Origin: JBCBWG01 sp039186015
GTDB lineage: Bacteria; Pseudomonadota; Alphaproteobacteria; Rhizobiales; Hyphomicrobiaceae
DNA length: 17,563 nt
Assembly (NCBI GenBank): GCA_039186015.1
Contig: JBCDAH010000108.1
Location: forward strand, 1 to 17,563
Direction: 5' to 3'
Part shown: in pieces, positions 1 to 7,882 of the stretch
Layout of the letters: every line of letters begins with the position of its first letter
Position numbering within the stretch: position 1 is the stretch's first letter
Made by a program: the position numbers and the translations under genes
Notes under the pieces: generated by a model
What the model was told of the DNA's origin: nothing
Databases searched by the model: none
What the model saw: the letters and a program-made list of their open reading frames with translations, nothing else

Positions 1-1
1 C

Positions 2-835
2 ATCTCGACACCGCCGGCGAGCCACCCCGAGATTGCCGGGGCCTTTCTTGAGCGCGGCACGCCCGTACTCTGCGAAAAACCGCTTGCCATCGACGAGCGG
101 AGCGCGCGTGCGATGGTTGACGCGAGCCATCGGAGTGGCACGCTTCTGACTATGGCGTCGAAGTTTCGCTTTGTCGCAGATGTTTTTCAGGTTCGAGAAA
201 TGATCCTGTCCGGCGAACTGGGTGATATTTTTCTCGTCGAGAACGCTTTTAACTCGCCAGTCCAGATGGCGGATCGCTGGAATAGTAAGCCGGAATTGAG
301 CGGCGGAGGCGTTCTGATAGACAACGGCACACACTCCGTTGACATTGTTCGGTATCTTCTGGGCCCAATCTCCGAGGTGCTGGCATTTGCCGACGTCATC
401 GACAAAGGCCTTAGCGTCGAGGACAACGCACAGCTCTTTTTGAAGACGAAGGCCGGGACGGAGGCGCGCGTCGACTTGTCATGGTCGTTCGATAAGCAGC
501 TGCCGAACTTTGTCAGCGTTTACGGCTCCAAGGGTACGGCGCACATCGGCTGGAAAGAGTCGAAAGTCAACACGCACACCAGCGGCGGTTGGAAGGTGTT
601 TGGCAACGGGTACAACAAGCTCGACGCCTTCCGCGCGAACGTCGCAAACTTTGCCGCGGCGATTGACGGTGCCGAGCCTGCGCGGGTCACGGTTTATGAT
701 GCTATGGCATCCGTCGAAGTCATCAGCGCTGCGTATGCATCTGTGAATTCCGGCAATCGCTGGCAGGCCGTCGATGGCGGTGGGGGCGACGCCGCGCCAG
801 ATAAGCAAAAGGAACTGGCAGTTCCGGAGCTATGA
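2..835 (+). CDS. Gfo/Idh/MocA family sugar oxidoreductase (5' partial)
   Basis: This is an NAD(P)-dependent oxidoreductase of the Gfo/Idh/MocA family, which usually oxidises or reduces a sugar or nucleotide sugar. The reading frame is open from base 2, so the protein begins outside the window and the N-terminal Rossmann GxGxxG motif is missing. The visible part has the family EKP motif at codons 25-27 (bases 74-82; its lysine is catalytic in the family), preceded by a STPP..H stretch, and the GGGVLIDNGTH block near codons 101-111 carrying the usual Asp and His. The C-terminal alpha/beta substrate domain is complete. The stop overlaps the next start as ATGA (832-835), so the two genes are translationally coupled. 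The substrate cannot be read from the sequence. The coupled acetyltransferase is compatible with a WbpB/WlbA-like step on an amino-sugar nucleotide, but similarity to WlbA itself looks low. Confidence 0.88.
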   Translation: MSTPPASHPEIAGAFLERGTPVLCEKPLAIDERSARAMVDASHRSGTLLTMASKFRFVADVFQVREMILSGELGDIFLVENAFNSPVQMADRWNSKPELSGGGVLIDNGTHSVDIVRYLLGPISEVLAFADVIDKGLSVEDNAQLFLKTKAGTEARVDLSWSFDKQLPNFVSVYGSKGTAHIGWKESKVNTHTSGGWKVFGNGYNKLDAFRANVANFAAAIDGAEPARVTVYDAMASVEVISAAYASVNSGNRWQAVDGGGGDAAPDKQKELAVPEL

Positions 836-1446
836 GTATCCGCGTTCACCCAACGGCGTTGATTGAGGCTGGAGTCGAAATCGGGGACGGCACGTCGGTT
901 TGGGACAATGTCCATATCCGAGGGCCGTCGCGTATTGGCCGCAACTGCATCGTGGGTGAAAAGACGTACATCGCATACGGCGTCGATATCGACGATTTGG
1001 TCAAGATAAATGCGTTTGTCTATATCTGCACCGCAGTCAGCGTCGGTCGCGGGGTTATGATTTCTGCGGGCACGACCTTTACGAACGACGTGTACCCGCG
1101 CGCGACCGATCCGGACCTAACGGCGCTTGCGGGCTCTGAACCAGATGAAAAAACCCTCGCGACGCGCGTCGGTTCCGGGGCGACAATCGGGGCGAGAGCC
1201 GTAATTGGCCCCGGCCTTGAGATCGGCCAGTTTGCGATGGTCGGGATGGGCGCCGTCGTCACGCGAACGGTACCCGACTTCCATCTCGTCGTAGGCCATC
1301 CGGCACGCACAATCGGGTTTGTATGCCGGTGCGGACAGCCGCTCGCGCGGTTCGGGCAAGATGCGTTTCCGAATGCGCGAGACTATGCATGTACGTCGTG
1401 TGGACGGCAGTATCGCGCGGCGGACGGAATTGTTTCAGAAGTCTAA
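832..1446 (+). CDS. Hexapeptide-repeat N-acetyltransferase with C-terminal zinc ribbon
   Basis: A 204-aa left-handed parallel beta-helix acyltransferase, probably acetylating the amino group of a nucleotide sugar with acetyl-CoA, as WbpD/WlbB-type enzymes do. Hexapeptide turns run from about residue 6 to 160, with clear coils around 17-40 and 112-140 and a loop insertion near 83-108 (including TNDVYPR) as in WbpD-like enzymes. After the helix, CxC (C165, C167) and CxxC (C187, C190) form a likely zinc ribbon. The start ATG overlaps the stop of the oxidoreductase upstream, which fits consecutive steps of one pathway. The cognate aminotransferase, if there is one, must lie upstream of the window. 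Fold and reaction class are well supported; the sugar is inference. Confidence 0.87.
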   Translation: MSIRVHPTALIEAGVEIGDGTSVWDNVHIRGPSRIGRNCIVGEKTYIAYGVDIDDLVKINAFVYICTAVSVGRGVMISAGTTFTNDVYPRATDPDLTALAGSEPDEKTLATRVGSGATIGARAVIGPGLEIGQFAMVGMGAVVTRTVPDFHLVVGHPARTIGFVCRCGQPLARFGQDAFPNARDYACTSCGRQYRAADGIVSEV

Positions 1447-1487
1447 GGCGCGCGGCGCCAAGTTGCTTTGAGTGCAAGAGGGTTGTT

Positions 1488-2855
1488 GTGACTGCTGGTG
1501 GTCCGGAAAAGTGGTGCGTTGTCGGTGGAGGCATGTTGGGGCTGACCCTGGCGCTCCGACTTGCCGGCGAAGGTAAGCAGGTTACGGTTCTCGAGGCGGC
1601 GGATCGGCTGGGCGGTTTGGCTGATGCCTGGCAGATTGGTTCTGTAACGTGGGACCGCCATTACCATGTCATTTTGCTTTCGGATCGGCACGTATTGGCC
1701 GTCCTGAAAGATATCGGTCTTGATGATCAGATCCGTTGGACGACGACCAAGACCGAGTTCTATACCGGCCAGAAGTTCTATCCGCTGAACAACGCGCTCG
1801 ATTACCTTTCGCTCCCGATCATCGGGATGGTGGACAAGGCGCGCCTCGCCGCGACGATCCTGTGGGCTTCGCGATTGTCGGATGGCCGGGCGCTGGAGCG
1901 TGTCCGCCTGGAAGATTGGTTGATCAAATTGAGCGGCCGGCGAACGTGGCGCGCGGTTTGGCAGCCTTTGGTTCGCGCGAAGCTTGGCGAAAACTACCGC
2001 ATTGCATCAGCTGCATTTATTTGGGCTATCATTCGCCGGCTATATGCAGCGCGGCGCAGTGGCCTCAAAACGGAAATGTTTGGCTACGTCGACGGTGGCT
2101 ATGACCGGATCATCGCGGCCATGGCTGAGGCGCTGCAACAGGCGGGCGTGTCCTGCAAAACGTCTCGCCGGATCCGGACCATCACGCGCAGCGACGCCGG
2201 CGGCATCGTCGTGACGGATGATGAGCGGGCCGAAACATATGATCGTGTTGTTGTAACAGCCGCAGGCTCAATCGCCGCCAGGATGTGCCCGGATCTCACG
2301 ACGGAAGAACGGGCGCGTCTTGAGCAGGTGAAATACCAGGGCATCATCTGCGCGTCCGTACTTTTGAAGCAAGGCTTGAACGGCGCCTACCTGACATACA
2401 TCACGGATCCGGACGCTCCATTCACCGCGGTCGTCGAAATGTCTGCGCTTGTCGATCGCGATCAGCTGGACGGCCGCACGCTTGTTTACCTGCCCTGGTA
2501 TGTGTCCGCGGACGATCCGGCCTTTGAGCTGAGCGATGAAGAAATCGAAGGCCGCTTTATGCCGGCGCTGTTCCGGATGTACCCGAACATCAAGCCCGAC
2601 GATGTCGTGGCATTTCGAGTGTCCCGCGTGAAGAATGTGCTTGCGATCTCGACATTGAATTACTCCGCGCAGATGCCTGATATGACGACGGACGTGCCGG
2701 GTCTGTTCGTCGTAAATTCGTCTCAGATCGTGAACGGCACATTGAATGTGAACGAGACCATTCGACTTGCCGACCAGGCGATGCCGGTGCTTTGTGTTGC
2801 GTCAGCGCAGCAGGGCGCGCGAACACCGGGCCTGGTTTCGGCTGCTGGCGCATGA
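1488..2855 (+). CDS. FAD-dependent amine-oxidase-like oxidoreductase (protoporphyrinogen-oxidase-like)
   Basis: A 455-aa flavoprotein. I chose the GTG at 1488 because an AGAGG Shine-Dalgarno (about 1477-1481) lies 6 nt upstream and the dinucleotide-binding motif GGGMLG (residues 13-18) must follow closely. The frame is open further upstream, but that would overlap the acetyltransferase heavily. Residues 10-45 form the FAD Rossmann fold, ending in the VLEA acidic residue and DRLGG. A WDRHYHVILLSD segment follows, typical of the uncharacterised protoporphyrinogen-oxidase-like group often found in surface-polysaccharide loci. A second conserved block near the C terminus (GLFVVNSSQIVNGTLNVNE) resembles the FAD-ribityl contact of amine oxidases. 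In this cluster it may desaturate or oxidise a lipid carrier or sugar, but no substrate is visible. Confidence 0.82.
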   Translation: MTAGGPEKWCVVGGGMLGLTLALRLAGEGKQVTVLEAADRLGGLADAWQIGSVTWDRHYHVILLSDRHVLAVLKDIGLDDQIRWTTTKTEFYTGQKFYPLNNALDYLSLPIIGMVDKARLAATILWASRLSDGRALERVRLEDWLIKLSGRRTWRAVWQPLVRAKLGENYRIASAAFIWAIIRRLYAARRSGLKTEMFGYVDGGYDRIIAAMAEALQQAGVSCKTSRRIRTITRSDAGGIVVTDDERAETYDRVVVTAAGSIAARMCPDLTTEERARLEQVKYQGIICASVLLKQGLNGAYLTYITDPDAPFTAVVEMSALVDRDQLDGRTLVYLPWYVSADDPAFELSDEEIEGRFMPALFRMYPNIKPDDVVAFRVSRVKNVLAISTLNYSAQMPDMTTDVPGLFVVNSSQIVNGTLNVNETIRLADQAMPVLCVASAQQGARTPGLVSAAGA

Positions 2856-2886
2856 GACACCCGACCACAAGAGAGGCGAGCCCACG

Positions 2887-3918
2887 ATGTCCAGTTCTGA
2901 TGCGTTGAGTGTGAGCCGCAAGGGCGGGGAGGCGGCGACAGACAGGCCGCTGGCGAGCATGTCGCTGGATCTCGATAACAAGTGGAGCTACATGAAGATC
3001 CACGGGGATGCGGGATGGCAAGACTATCCAAGCTATCTCGATGTCGTTGTGCCGCGCATTCTCGACGTGCTCGGGCGTCTCGAAAAACGGACGACTGTCT
3101 TCATCGTTGGCCTCGATGCGACCCGTGAGGAAAACATCGAGCCGCTCAAGTCCATCTCCGCATCCGGCCACGAGATTGGCAATCACTCGTTTCATCATGA
3201 GCCATGGCTGCACCTGTACTCTCGCGAGGAGATCGCCGCAGAGCTTGAACAAGCCGAGCACGCAATTGAGAGCGCGACGGGGCGACATCCACGCGGATTT
3301 CGCGGACCCGGGTTCAGTGTTTCGCCCGCCGTCCTCGATGTTCTGAAAGAACGCGGCTATGTCTATGACGCGTCCACGTTCCCGACGTTTCTCGGCCCGG
3401 TCGCGCGCGCCTATTATTTCATGACTGCGCGGATGTCAGCGGAAGAGCGGGAAAAGCGAAACAAGCTGTTCGGCAAGTTTTCTGAGGGGTTCCGTCCACT
3501 CAAGCCGTATGTTTGGCAGCTGCAAGCCGGGCCGTTGCTGGAGATACCGGTTACAACCATACCGTACGCCAAAGTACCGTTTCACCTCAGCTATATTCTC
3601 TATCTGGCGTCCTATTCGGAAACAGTCGCTCATGCGTACTTTGTAAACGCACTTCGGATGTGCCGCTTGTCCGGCGTACAGCCGTCACTACTGCTCCATC
3701 CGTTGGACTTCTTGGGCGGCGACGACGTGCCGGAGTTGAAGTTCTTCCCCGCAATGGGTTTGTCAGGCGCAAAGAAGGTGCAACTGACGGAAGCCTTGCT
3801 GCAGCGTTACGTCTCCAAGTTTCGCGTTGTCACCATGCAAGAGCATGCCGAGGCAGCACTCGACGCGATACGACCGACCTACAGGAAGCTTGTTCCTGAG
3901 GTCCAGTTCGCCAAATAG
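2887..3918 (+). CDS. Polysaccharide deacetylase (NodB homology, CE4)
   Basis: A 343-aa enzyme of the NodB/carbohydrate-esterase-4 family, expected to remove N- or O-acetyl groups from a glycan using a bound metal. The frame is open from 2767, but the ATG at 2887 follows a GAGAGG ribosome site (2871-2876) and lies 31 bp after the upstream stop, so the shorter start is preferred. The NodB motifs are visible: SLDLDN with D28 and D30 (catalytic base and metal ligand), NHSFHH with H100 and H104 (metal ligands), GFRGPGF (motif 3), YDAS (motif 4) and LLLHP (motif 5 histidine). No signal peptide is evident, so the predicted location is cytoplasmic, acting on a precursor or lipid-linked sugar. The C-terminal ~150 residues beyond the minimal NodB core contain aromatic-rich segments. 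It sits in a probable operon with the flanking sugar genes. Confidence 0.9.
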   Translation: MSSSDALSVSRKGGEAATDRPLASMSLDLDNKWSYMKIHGDAGWQDYPSYLDVVVPRILDVLGRLEKRTTVFIVGLDATREENIEPLKSISASGHEIGNHSFHHEPWLHLYSREEIAAELEQAEHAIESATGRHPRGFRGPGFSVSPAVLDVLKERGYVYDASTFPTFLGPVARAYYFMTARMSAEEREKRNKLFGKFSEGFRPLKPYVWQLQAGPLLEIPVTTIPYAKVPFHLSYILYLASYSETVAHAYFVNALRMCRLSGVQPSLLLHPLDFLGGDDVPELKFFPAMGLSGAKKVQLTEALLQRYVSKFRVVTMQEHAEAALDAIRPTYRKLVPEVQFAK

Positions 3919-4009
3919 CGACCGAACGTCTTCCGTGCGCGTTGGCTGGACCTGGCGCGGTCGGCCGCGTACGCGTGTCGCTCAACTTCAAATGTCTGAC
4001 GGGAAACGC

Positions 4010-4360
4010 ATGTTCTACTGGTTGGCACTCGCCCTGTGTGTTCTGGCAAATATCTCCGCAAGTGTGGCGCTCAAGAATTTTGCGAACGGGTTGCCGGACA
4101 AGTTGAGCGTCGCGGCCTTGCTTCCGGCTGCGCTAAGTCCGTCATTGTGGATCGGACTTATGTGCGGTGGCATTCTCGTTTCGTCATACATTTACGCTCT
4201 GCGCGGATTGCCGCTCTCGCTCGTCTATCCACTAGCTACCGGATTAACCGCACTTGGCATCATATCGGCAGGGGTCTTCATTTACGGTGAGGCCATAGGC
4301 TTTATGAAGGCCATTGGCTTGCTGTTTATTATCTGCGGTTCGATCGTCGTGTTGGCATGA
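4010..4360 (+). CDS. Small multidrug-resistance-like (SMR/EamA) membrane protein, possible lipid-sugar flippase
   Basis: A 116-aa protein with four hydrophobic segments (about 1-20, 33-52, 58-80 and 88-116), the size and topology of the SMR family. The start at 4010 has GGGA (4001-4004) 5 nt upstream. An in-frame ATG at 3992 would add six polar residues and has no ribosome site. With the 4010 start, residue 14, the essential glutamate of EmrE-type drug exporters, is asparagine, while the later TM1 residues (LKNF, where EmrE-like proteins have LKYS) align well. The missing glutamate argues against proton-coupled drug efflux. Its place among sugar genes suggests a role like ArnE/ArnF, moving a polyprenyl-linked sugar across the inner membrane. 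Family assignment is firm; the flippase role is inference. Confidence 0.78.
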   Translation: MFYWLALALCVLANISASVALKNFANGLPDKLSVAALLPAALSPSLWIGLMCGGILVSSYIYALRGLPLSLVYPLATGLTALGIISAGVFIYGEAIGFMKAIGLLFIICGSIVVLA

Positions 4361-4432
4361 CAGCTGTCAGGGCGATAAGGCGTACGATTTGAGCACGGCT
4401 ATCGAAACCGGCTGAAAGAGTTAGAAGACAAA

Positions 4433-5587
4433 ATGCGGAACGCGAGTGAGAGCGCTCACAACAAGCGGGTCATGCTCGTTTTCGGGACGCGCCCCGAAGC
4501 GATCAAGATGCTTCCGGTCGTGCAGGAGTTGCGCAAACGGCCCGACGTTGAGCCCGTTGTCGTCGTGACGGGACAGCATCGTGAGATGCTGCAGCAAGTA
4601 TTCGACATGTTCGACGAGAAGCCCGATCTCGACTTGGCCTTAATGACTCACAAGCAATCGTTGTCTGAGATTGCGGCGCGCATGTTGACGGCCACGGCGC
4701 AGTGCATTGATGAGGTCCGCCCGGCAATCGTGCTCGTTCACGGCGATACGACAACGGCTTTGTCTGCGGCGAGCGCGGCGTTCTACGCCCGTGTTCCGAT
4801 TGGCCATGTTGAAGCCGGCTTGCGGTCGCATGACTTCAACAAACCGTGGCCGGAGGAGTTTAATCGCGTCGGTGTCGATTTGTTGTCGACGCTGCTGTTC
4901 GCGCCGACGGAAACGTCCGCACAAAACCTGCAGCAGGAGCCGAACTGCCGCGGCGAAGTGCATGTGACCGGAAACACGGGCATCGATGCGTTGTTGAGCG
5001 TCGCCGCCGCGCTTGAGCGCGATGCGGATCGGCGTGCCGCCGTTGCGCTGCAGCTTCCGAAATTGAATCCGCATAAGAAGCTTGTCGTTGTCACCGGCCA
5101 TCGGCGCGAGAGTTTTGGGCAGGGTTTTGAGGAGATCTGCCAGGGCCTGACGATGATCGGCCAGCGTCGCGATGTCGAAGTCGTCTATCCTGTGCATTTG
5201 AACCCGGCCGTGCGCTCCGTGGTTCTCGAACGCCTTGCTGGCCAGTCGAACATTCATCTCATCGATCCGGTCAACTACGCCGAGATGGTGTACTTGATGA
5301 ACGCCGCGCATGTCCTGCTCACGGACTCCGGGGGTATTCAGGAAGAAGGGCCGGCATTGGGAAAGCCGGTACTCGTCATGCGCGACGTGACGGAGCGTCC
5401 CGAAGCATTGGCGACCGGGGTGGCACAACTTGTCGGAACCAATCCGGACACGATGAGCGCACGCGTCCATCAGCTACTCGATGATCGTGAAGAATACGCC
5501 CGTAGAAGCCGTGCTGTGTTTCCTTACGGACGCGGTGACGCCTCCGTGAAAATCGCATCGATCATTTCGGAGTGGACGGGGCGCTAA
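4433..5587 (+). CDS. wecB: UDP-N-acetylglucosamine 2-epimerase (non-hydrolysing)
   Basis: A 384-aa cytoplasmic enzyme interconverting UDP-GlcNAc and UDP-ManNAc, the entry to ManNAc-containing surface glycans. Hallmarks run the length of the protein: FGTRPEAIKM (17-26), TGQHREML, LVHGDTTT, GHVEAGLRS, PWPEEFNR, VTGNTGIDAL, VTGHRRESFG, HLNPAVR, LTDSGGIQEE and RDVTERPEA. The GTRPEA start and the GHRRE block point to WecB/MnaA rather than the WbpI-type 2,3-diacetamido-glucuronate epimerases, which begin with a GARPQF-like motif. Length is normal for the family. An AGAAG-type ribosome site lies just before the ATG. It is the last recognisable sugar gene of the + strand cluster, 72 bp after the SMR-like gene. 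Confidence 0.95.
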   Translation: MRNASESAHNKRVMLVFGTRPEAIKMLPVVQELRKRPDVEPVVVVTGQHREMLQQVFDMFDEKPDLDLALMTHKQSLSEIAARMLTATAQCIDEVRPAIVLVHGDTTTALSAASAAFYARVPIGHVEAGLRSHDFNKPWPEEFNRVGVDLLSTLLFAPTETSAQNLQQEPNCRGEVHVTGNTGIDALLSVAAALERDADRRAAVALQLPKLNPHKKLVVVTGHRRESFGQGFEEICQGLTMIGQRRDVEVVYPVHLNPAVRSVVLERLAGQSNIHLIDPVNYAEMVYLMNAAHVLLTDSGGIQEEGPALGKPVLVMRDVTERPEALATGVAQLVGTNPDTMSARVHQLLDDREEYARRSRAVFPYGRGDASVKIASIISEWTGR

Positions 5588-5596
5588 GCGGGCGCA

Positions 5597-5612
5597 TGCG
5601 GCAGCTGCCGCA
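5597..5612. repeat. Perfect 16-bp palindrome between wecB and the flavin oxidase gene
   Basis: The sequence TGCGGCAGCTGCCGCA is identical to its reverse complement. It starts 9 bp after the wecB stop and ends 73 bp before the next ATG. It could fold into a 6-bp stem with a 4-nt loop, but no T-run follows, so it is a poor intrinsic terminator; a dimeric regulator site is the alternative. A TATACA hexamer at 5644-5649 could be a -10 for the next gene, but no good -35 is seen. Confidence 0.5.
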
Positions 5613-5685
5613 ACGTCTGAAAGGTTGGTTAAGATTTGTACCATATACATGCATCGTGATTGCTACACGTGATTGATTGCGACGC

Positions 5686-7221
5686 ATGGAAAACCTGGAC
5701 AGCTATCTTTCGGAAGTTCGCAAGACGCTAGGGTCTGACCGGGTTGCGTCGGCCAGCACGTCATCGCTGTCCCAAGACCAAACAACGTTTCCGTGGGCCG
5801 CACGGTCACACGCGTACATCCGCCCCCGAAGCGCGGATGAGTTGGTCGCGGCCGTTGCGCTGGCCGGCACGATGAGAATTCCCCTGCATCCAATGTCACG
5901 TGCCCGAGGGTGGGGCCTCGGCGGCCGCCAGCCAGTTGCGGATGCGGTCGTTCTCGATATGAGCGGGATGAGCCGGATCGTCGATCTGGATATCGAGAAC
6001 TGCAGCGCGACTATTGAACCGGGAGTCACGTTCGCGCAGCTTCAAGCGGCGCTTGACGCGAAGGGGCTTGCTGCGCATGTGCCAAGCTTCGGCGGGCCGA
6101 CGGATGCTAGTGTGTTGGCCAACGCGTTGGAGCGCGGCGAAGGGACCTGCGCGTCCGGTGATCGTTTTGGCAGTTTGAGCAATCTCGACATCGTGCTCTC
6201 GACCGGAGAGCGCATCAACACCGGGTTTTCAAGGTGGGGCGCCTGCAGTTCTCGTGCGAGCCGTATCCATGGTCGCCCGGCCGGTCCTCTGCTTGATGGT
6301 TTGGTCTCACAGTCCGGCTTCGGCGTGGTCGCCTCCGGTACCGTCCGACTGGCACCGACCCATCGATTTGCGACATCCATTATCGCTCAGATCGGCACGG
6401 ACCCGGCCGCCTTGCGGATCGTTGTCGCCAAGATCAGACACATGGTTCGCGGCGGCCTCGTCGAGGCTCACGACGTGGCGTTTTGGGATAGCGCCAAGCG
6501 ACTGTCGACGCTTGTCCAGCGTCGCGCGACCGGCACAGTCGGCACCACAACTGAGACACCGGCAGACATCGGCTGGGCGGCGTCGCTCATCGTTCGCGAT
6601 GACTATCAGGCCGTCATGCAGGCGCGCATCAAAGCGGTCTACGATGAATTGCACGGGGTTGCCGCTCTCTCGCTCGCGACCGACAGGACGCCGGATGGGC
6701 GCCGCGTCCCAACACCGTTGACCGGGTTTAGCGATGGCCAGAATGTCCGCTCTTGCTACGCCGCCAAATTGTCAGAGCCCGGTGACACGCTCGATCCCGA
6801 ACGCGACCGCTGCGGATTCCTTTGGGCCTGTCCCGTCTTGCCGTTCAGTGCTGATGCGCTCCTGGGCGTCGTTGCAAAGCTGGAGCCGCCACGTGACAAA
6901 CGCGTCTTTGCAGCACTGGGCGTCCAGGCCGTATCCATGAGCGCCCTGCACGGGTACGTATCGATCGCCTGGGATCGCGACGAGCACGGCAGCGATTCTG
7001 TCGCGATGGACTTTCACGACCGTGTTTTTGCGGAGCTTTGCAGAGACGGGTACTTGCCCTATCGCCTAGCCCATCCAAGCATCCAGGCTTGTCCTGATGC
7101 CGACCCGAATTGGGCGACTGTCGTAGGACGATTGAGATCCGCCCTCGACCCGGCCGGCATTCTAGCGTCTGGACGCGTTGCCGGCCTCGCGTACGCAGAC
7201 GCTCGTGACGACACCTTGTGA
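5686..7221 (+). CDS. FAD-linked oxidase of the vanillyl-alcohol oxidase / p-cresol methylhydroxylase family
   Basis: A 511-aa soluble flavoenzyme. Residues about 40-220 form the PCMH-type FAD-binding domain: RPRSADELVAAV (46-57), RGWGLGG (74-80), ATIEPGVTFAQLQ (108-120), and the GPLLDGLVSQSGFGVV stretch (200-215) that closely resembles the GP..DGLFSQ.N.G.V segment of 4-cresol dehydrogenase and vanillyl-alcohol oxidase. The C-terminal cap domain includes GFLWACPVLPF and the terminal DPAGILASGR typical of the family. Known members oxidise para-substituted phenols. No cytochrome partner gene is adjacent, and the type of flavin attachment cannot be decided by eye. A TTG at 5677 is an alternative start. 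No clear Shine-Dalgarno precedes either start. It is convergent with the secretion unit and 98 bp after wecB. Its link to either neighbour is unknown. Confidence 0.82.
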   Translation: MENLDSYLSEVRKTLGSDRVASASTSSLSQDQTTFPWAARSHAYIRPRSADELVAAVALAGTMRIPLHPMSRARGWGLGGRQPVADAVVLDMSGMSRIVDLDIENCSATIEPGVTFAQLQAALDAKGLAAHVPSFGGPTDASVLANALERGEGTCASGDRFGSLSNLDIVLSTGERINTGFSRWGACSSRASRIHGRPAGPLLDGLVSQSGFGVVASGTVRLAPTHRFATSIIAQIGTDPAALRIVVAKIRHMVRGGLVEAHDVAFWDSAKRLSTLVQRRATGTVGTTTETPADIGWAASLIVRDDYQAVMQARIKAVYDELHGVAALSLATDRTPDGRRVPTPLTGFSDGQNVRSCYAAKLSEPGDTLDPERDRCGFLWACPVLPFSADALLGVVAKLEPPRDKRVFAALGVQAVSMSALHGYVSIAWDRDEHGSDSVAMDFHDRVFAELCRDGYLPYRLAHPSIQACPDADPNWATVVGRLRSALDPAGILASGRVAGLAYADARDDTL

Positions 7222-7366
7222 TGAGTGACGCATGGCGTCGGCAGATCAGTCGCACTCCCCAACCCTCAACTGACCCGAGGTCGCGACTGAGATTATCGAG
7301 ATAGCGCGAACGATGGGCTACCTCGGTATTGCGATGCGCGGGCTGTACCGCGTTGCTGACAGGCAA

Positions 7367-7828
7367 TCAGTTCGCGCGGACCGACAGCATGCGAGAGATA
7401 GCGGCTGCGGATGCGAACGCCGACGCCAGTGCCGCATGCGGCGACAGGCCTTTGCCCAACGCATTGTTGAACTCAAGCTTTGCCGCTTCCGCCACCTTGT
7501 CAGCACCGGGAACGCCTTCGGTTGCGCGCGACTTAATCGCGGCAACGGCATCAAAGGCCTGTTCGGGACTGCCCGTCACGTCGAGCGCCTTCGAGAACGC
7601 ATCCAGCGCAATAATCAGGTCGGCATCCGCGATCCCCTCGCGGAGCGCAACGTGCAACGACGCGCCGGACGCAATGCGAGACGTGGTCGCCTCCTCGGCC
7701 TTCAGTGCGAGCACTACGGACTGTTGGGTTGACCATCCGGCCACGTTGGCACCGGCAGCGGCGGCACCACGCACCACATCGCGCACGTCGTTGACGACGG
7801 TCTTGGCGTTCACTTCAGTTGTATCCAT
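7367..7828 (-). CDS. Ala-rich protein of unknown function, distal gene of the secretion unit
   Basis: I do not recognise this 153-aa protein. It is cysteine-free, Ala-rich, probably alpha-helical, and has no signal peptide, transmembrane segment or GG leader. Degenerate internal repeats of the form S-x-x-x-A-h-x-x-h-h-A appear at about residues 57-69 (SLHVALREGIADA), 87-98 (SPEQAFDAVAAI) and 129-141 (SPHAALASAFASA), with a weaker copy at 33-44. The gene starts 54 bp after the stop of the GG-leader protein on the same strand, so it is probably co-transcribed. An AGGA about 11 nt before the ATG is a weak ribosome site. It could be a second exported protein, a chaperone or an immunity-type partner of the cargo; nothing in the sequence separates these. 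Confidence 0.7.
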   Translation of the reverse strand: MDTTEVNAKTVVNDVRDVVRGAAAAGANVAGWSTQQSVVLALKAEEATTSRIASGASLHVALREGIADADLIIALDAFSKALDVTGSPEQAFDAVAAIKSRATEGVPGADKVAEAAKLEFNNALGKGLSPHAALASAFASAAAISRMLSVRAN

Positions 7829-7882
7829 GGGATAATATGTCCTGGTTAAAGGTGTTGGGACGGCATCGGCGCGAGGCCGGCT

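Noticed and set aside
4640..5470. A 276-codon - strand ORF
   Set aside because: It lies wholly antisense to wecB, whose motifs run the full length of the + strand, and has no ribosome site or recognisable domain.
4433..5587. WbpI-type UDP-2,3-diacetamido-glucuronate 2-epimerase, which would fit a WbpB-WbpD-WbpI pathway
   Set aside because: The GTRPEAIKM start, GHRRESFG and other motifs are of the WecB/MnaA type, so UDP-GlcNAc is the better-supported substrate.
7222..7366. Terminator between the convergent flavin oxidase gene and the secretion unit
   Set aside because: Only short stems are present (5 bp at 7227-7239; 7-bp arms at 7247-7253 and 7283-7289 with a 29-nt loop) and no T-run follows on either strand.
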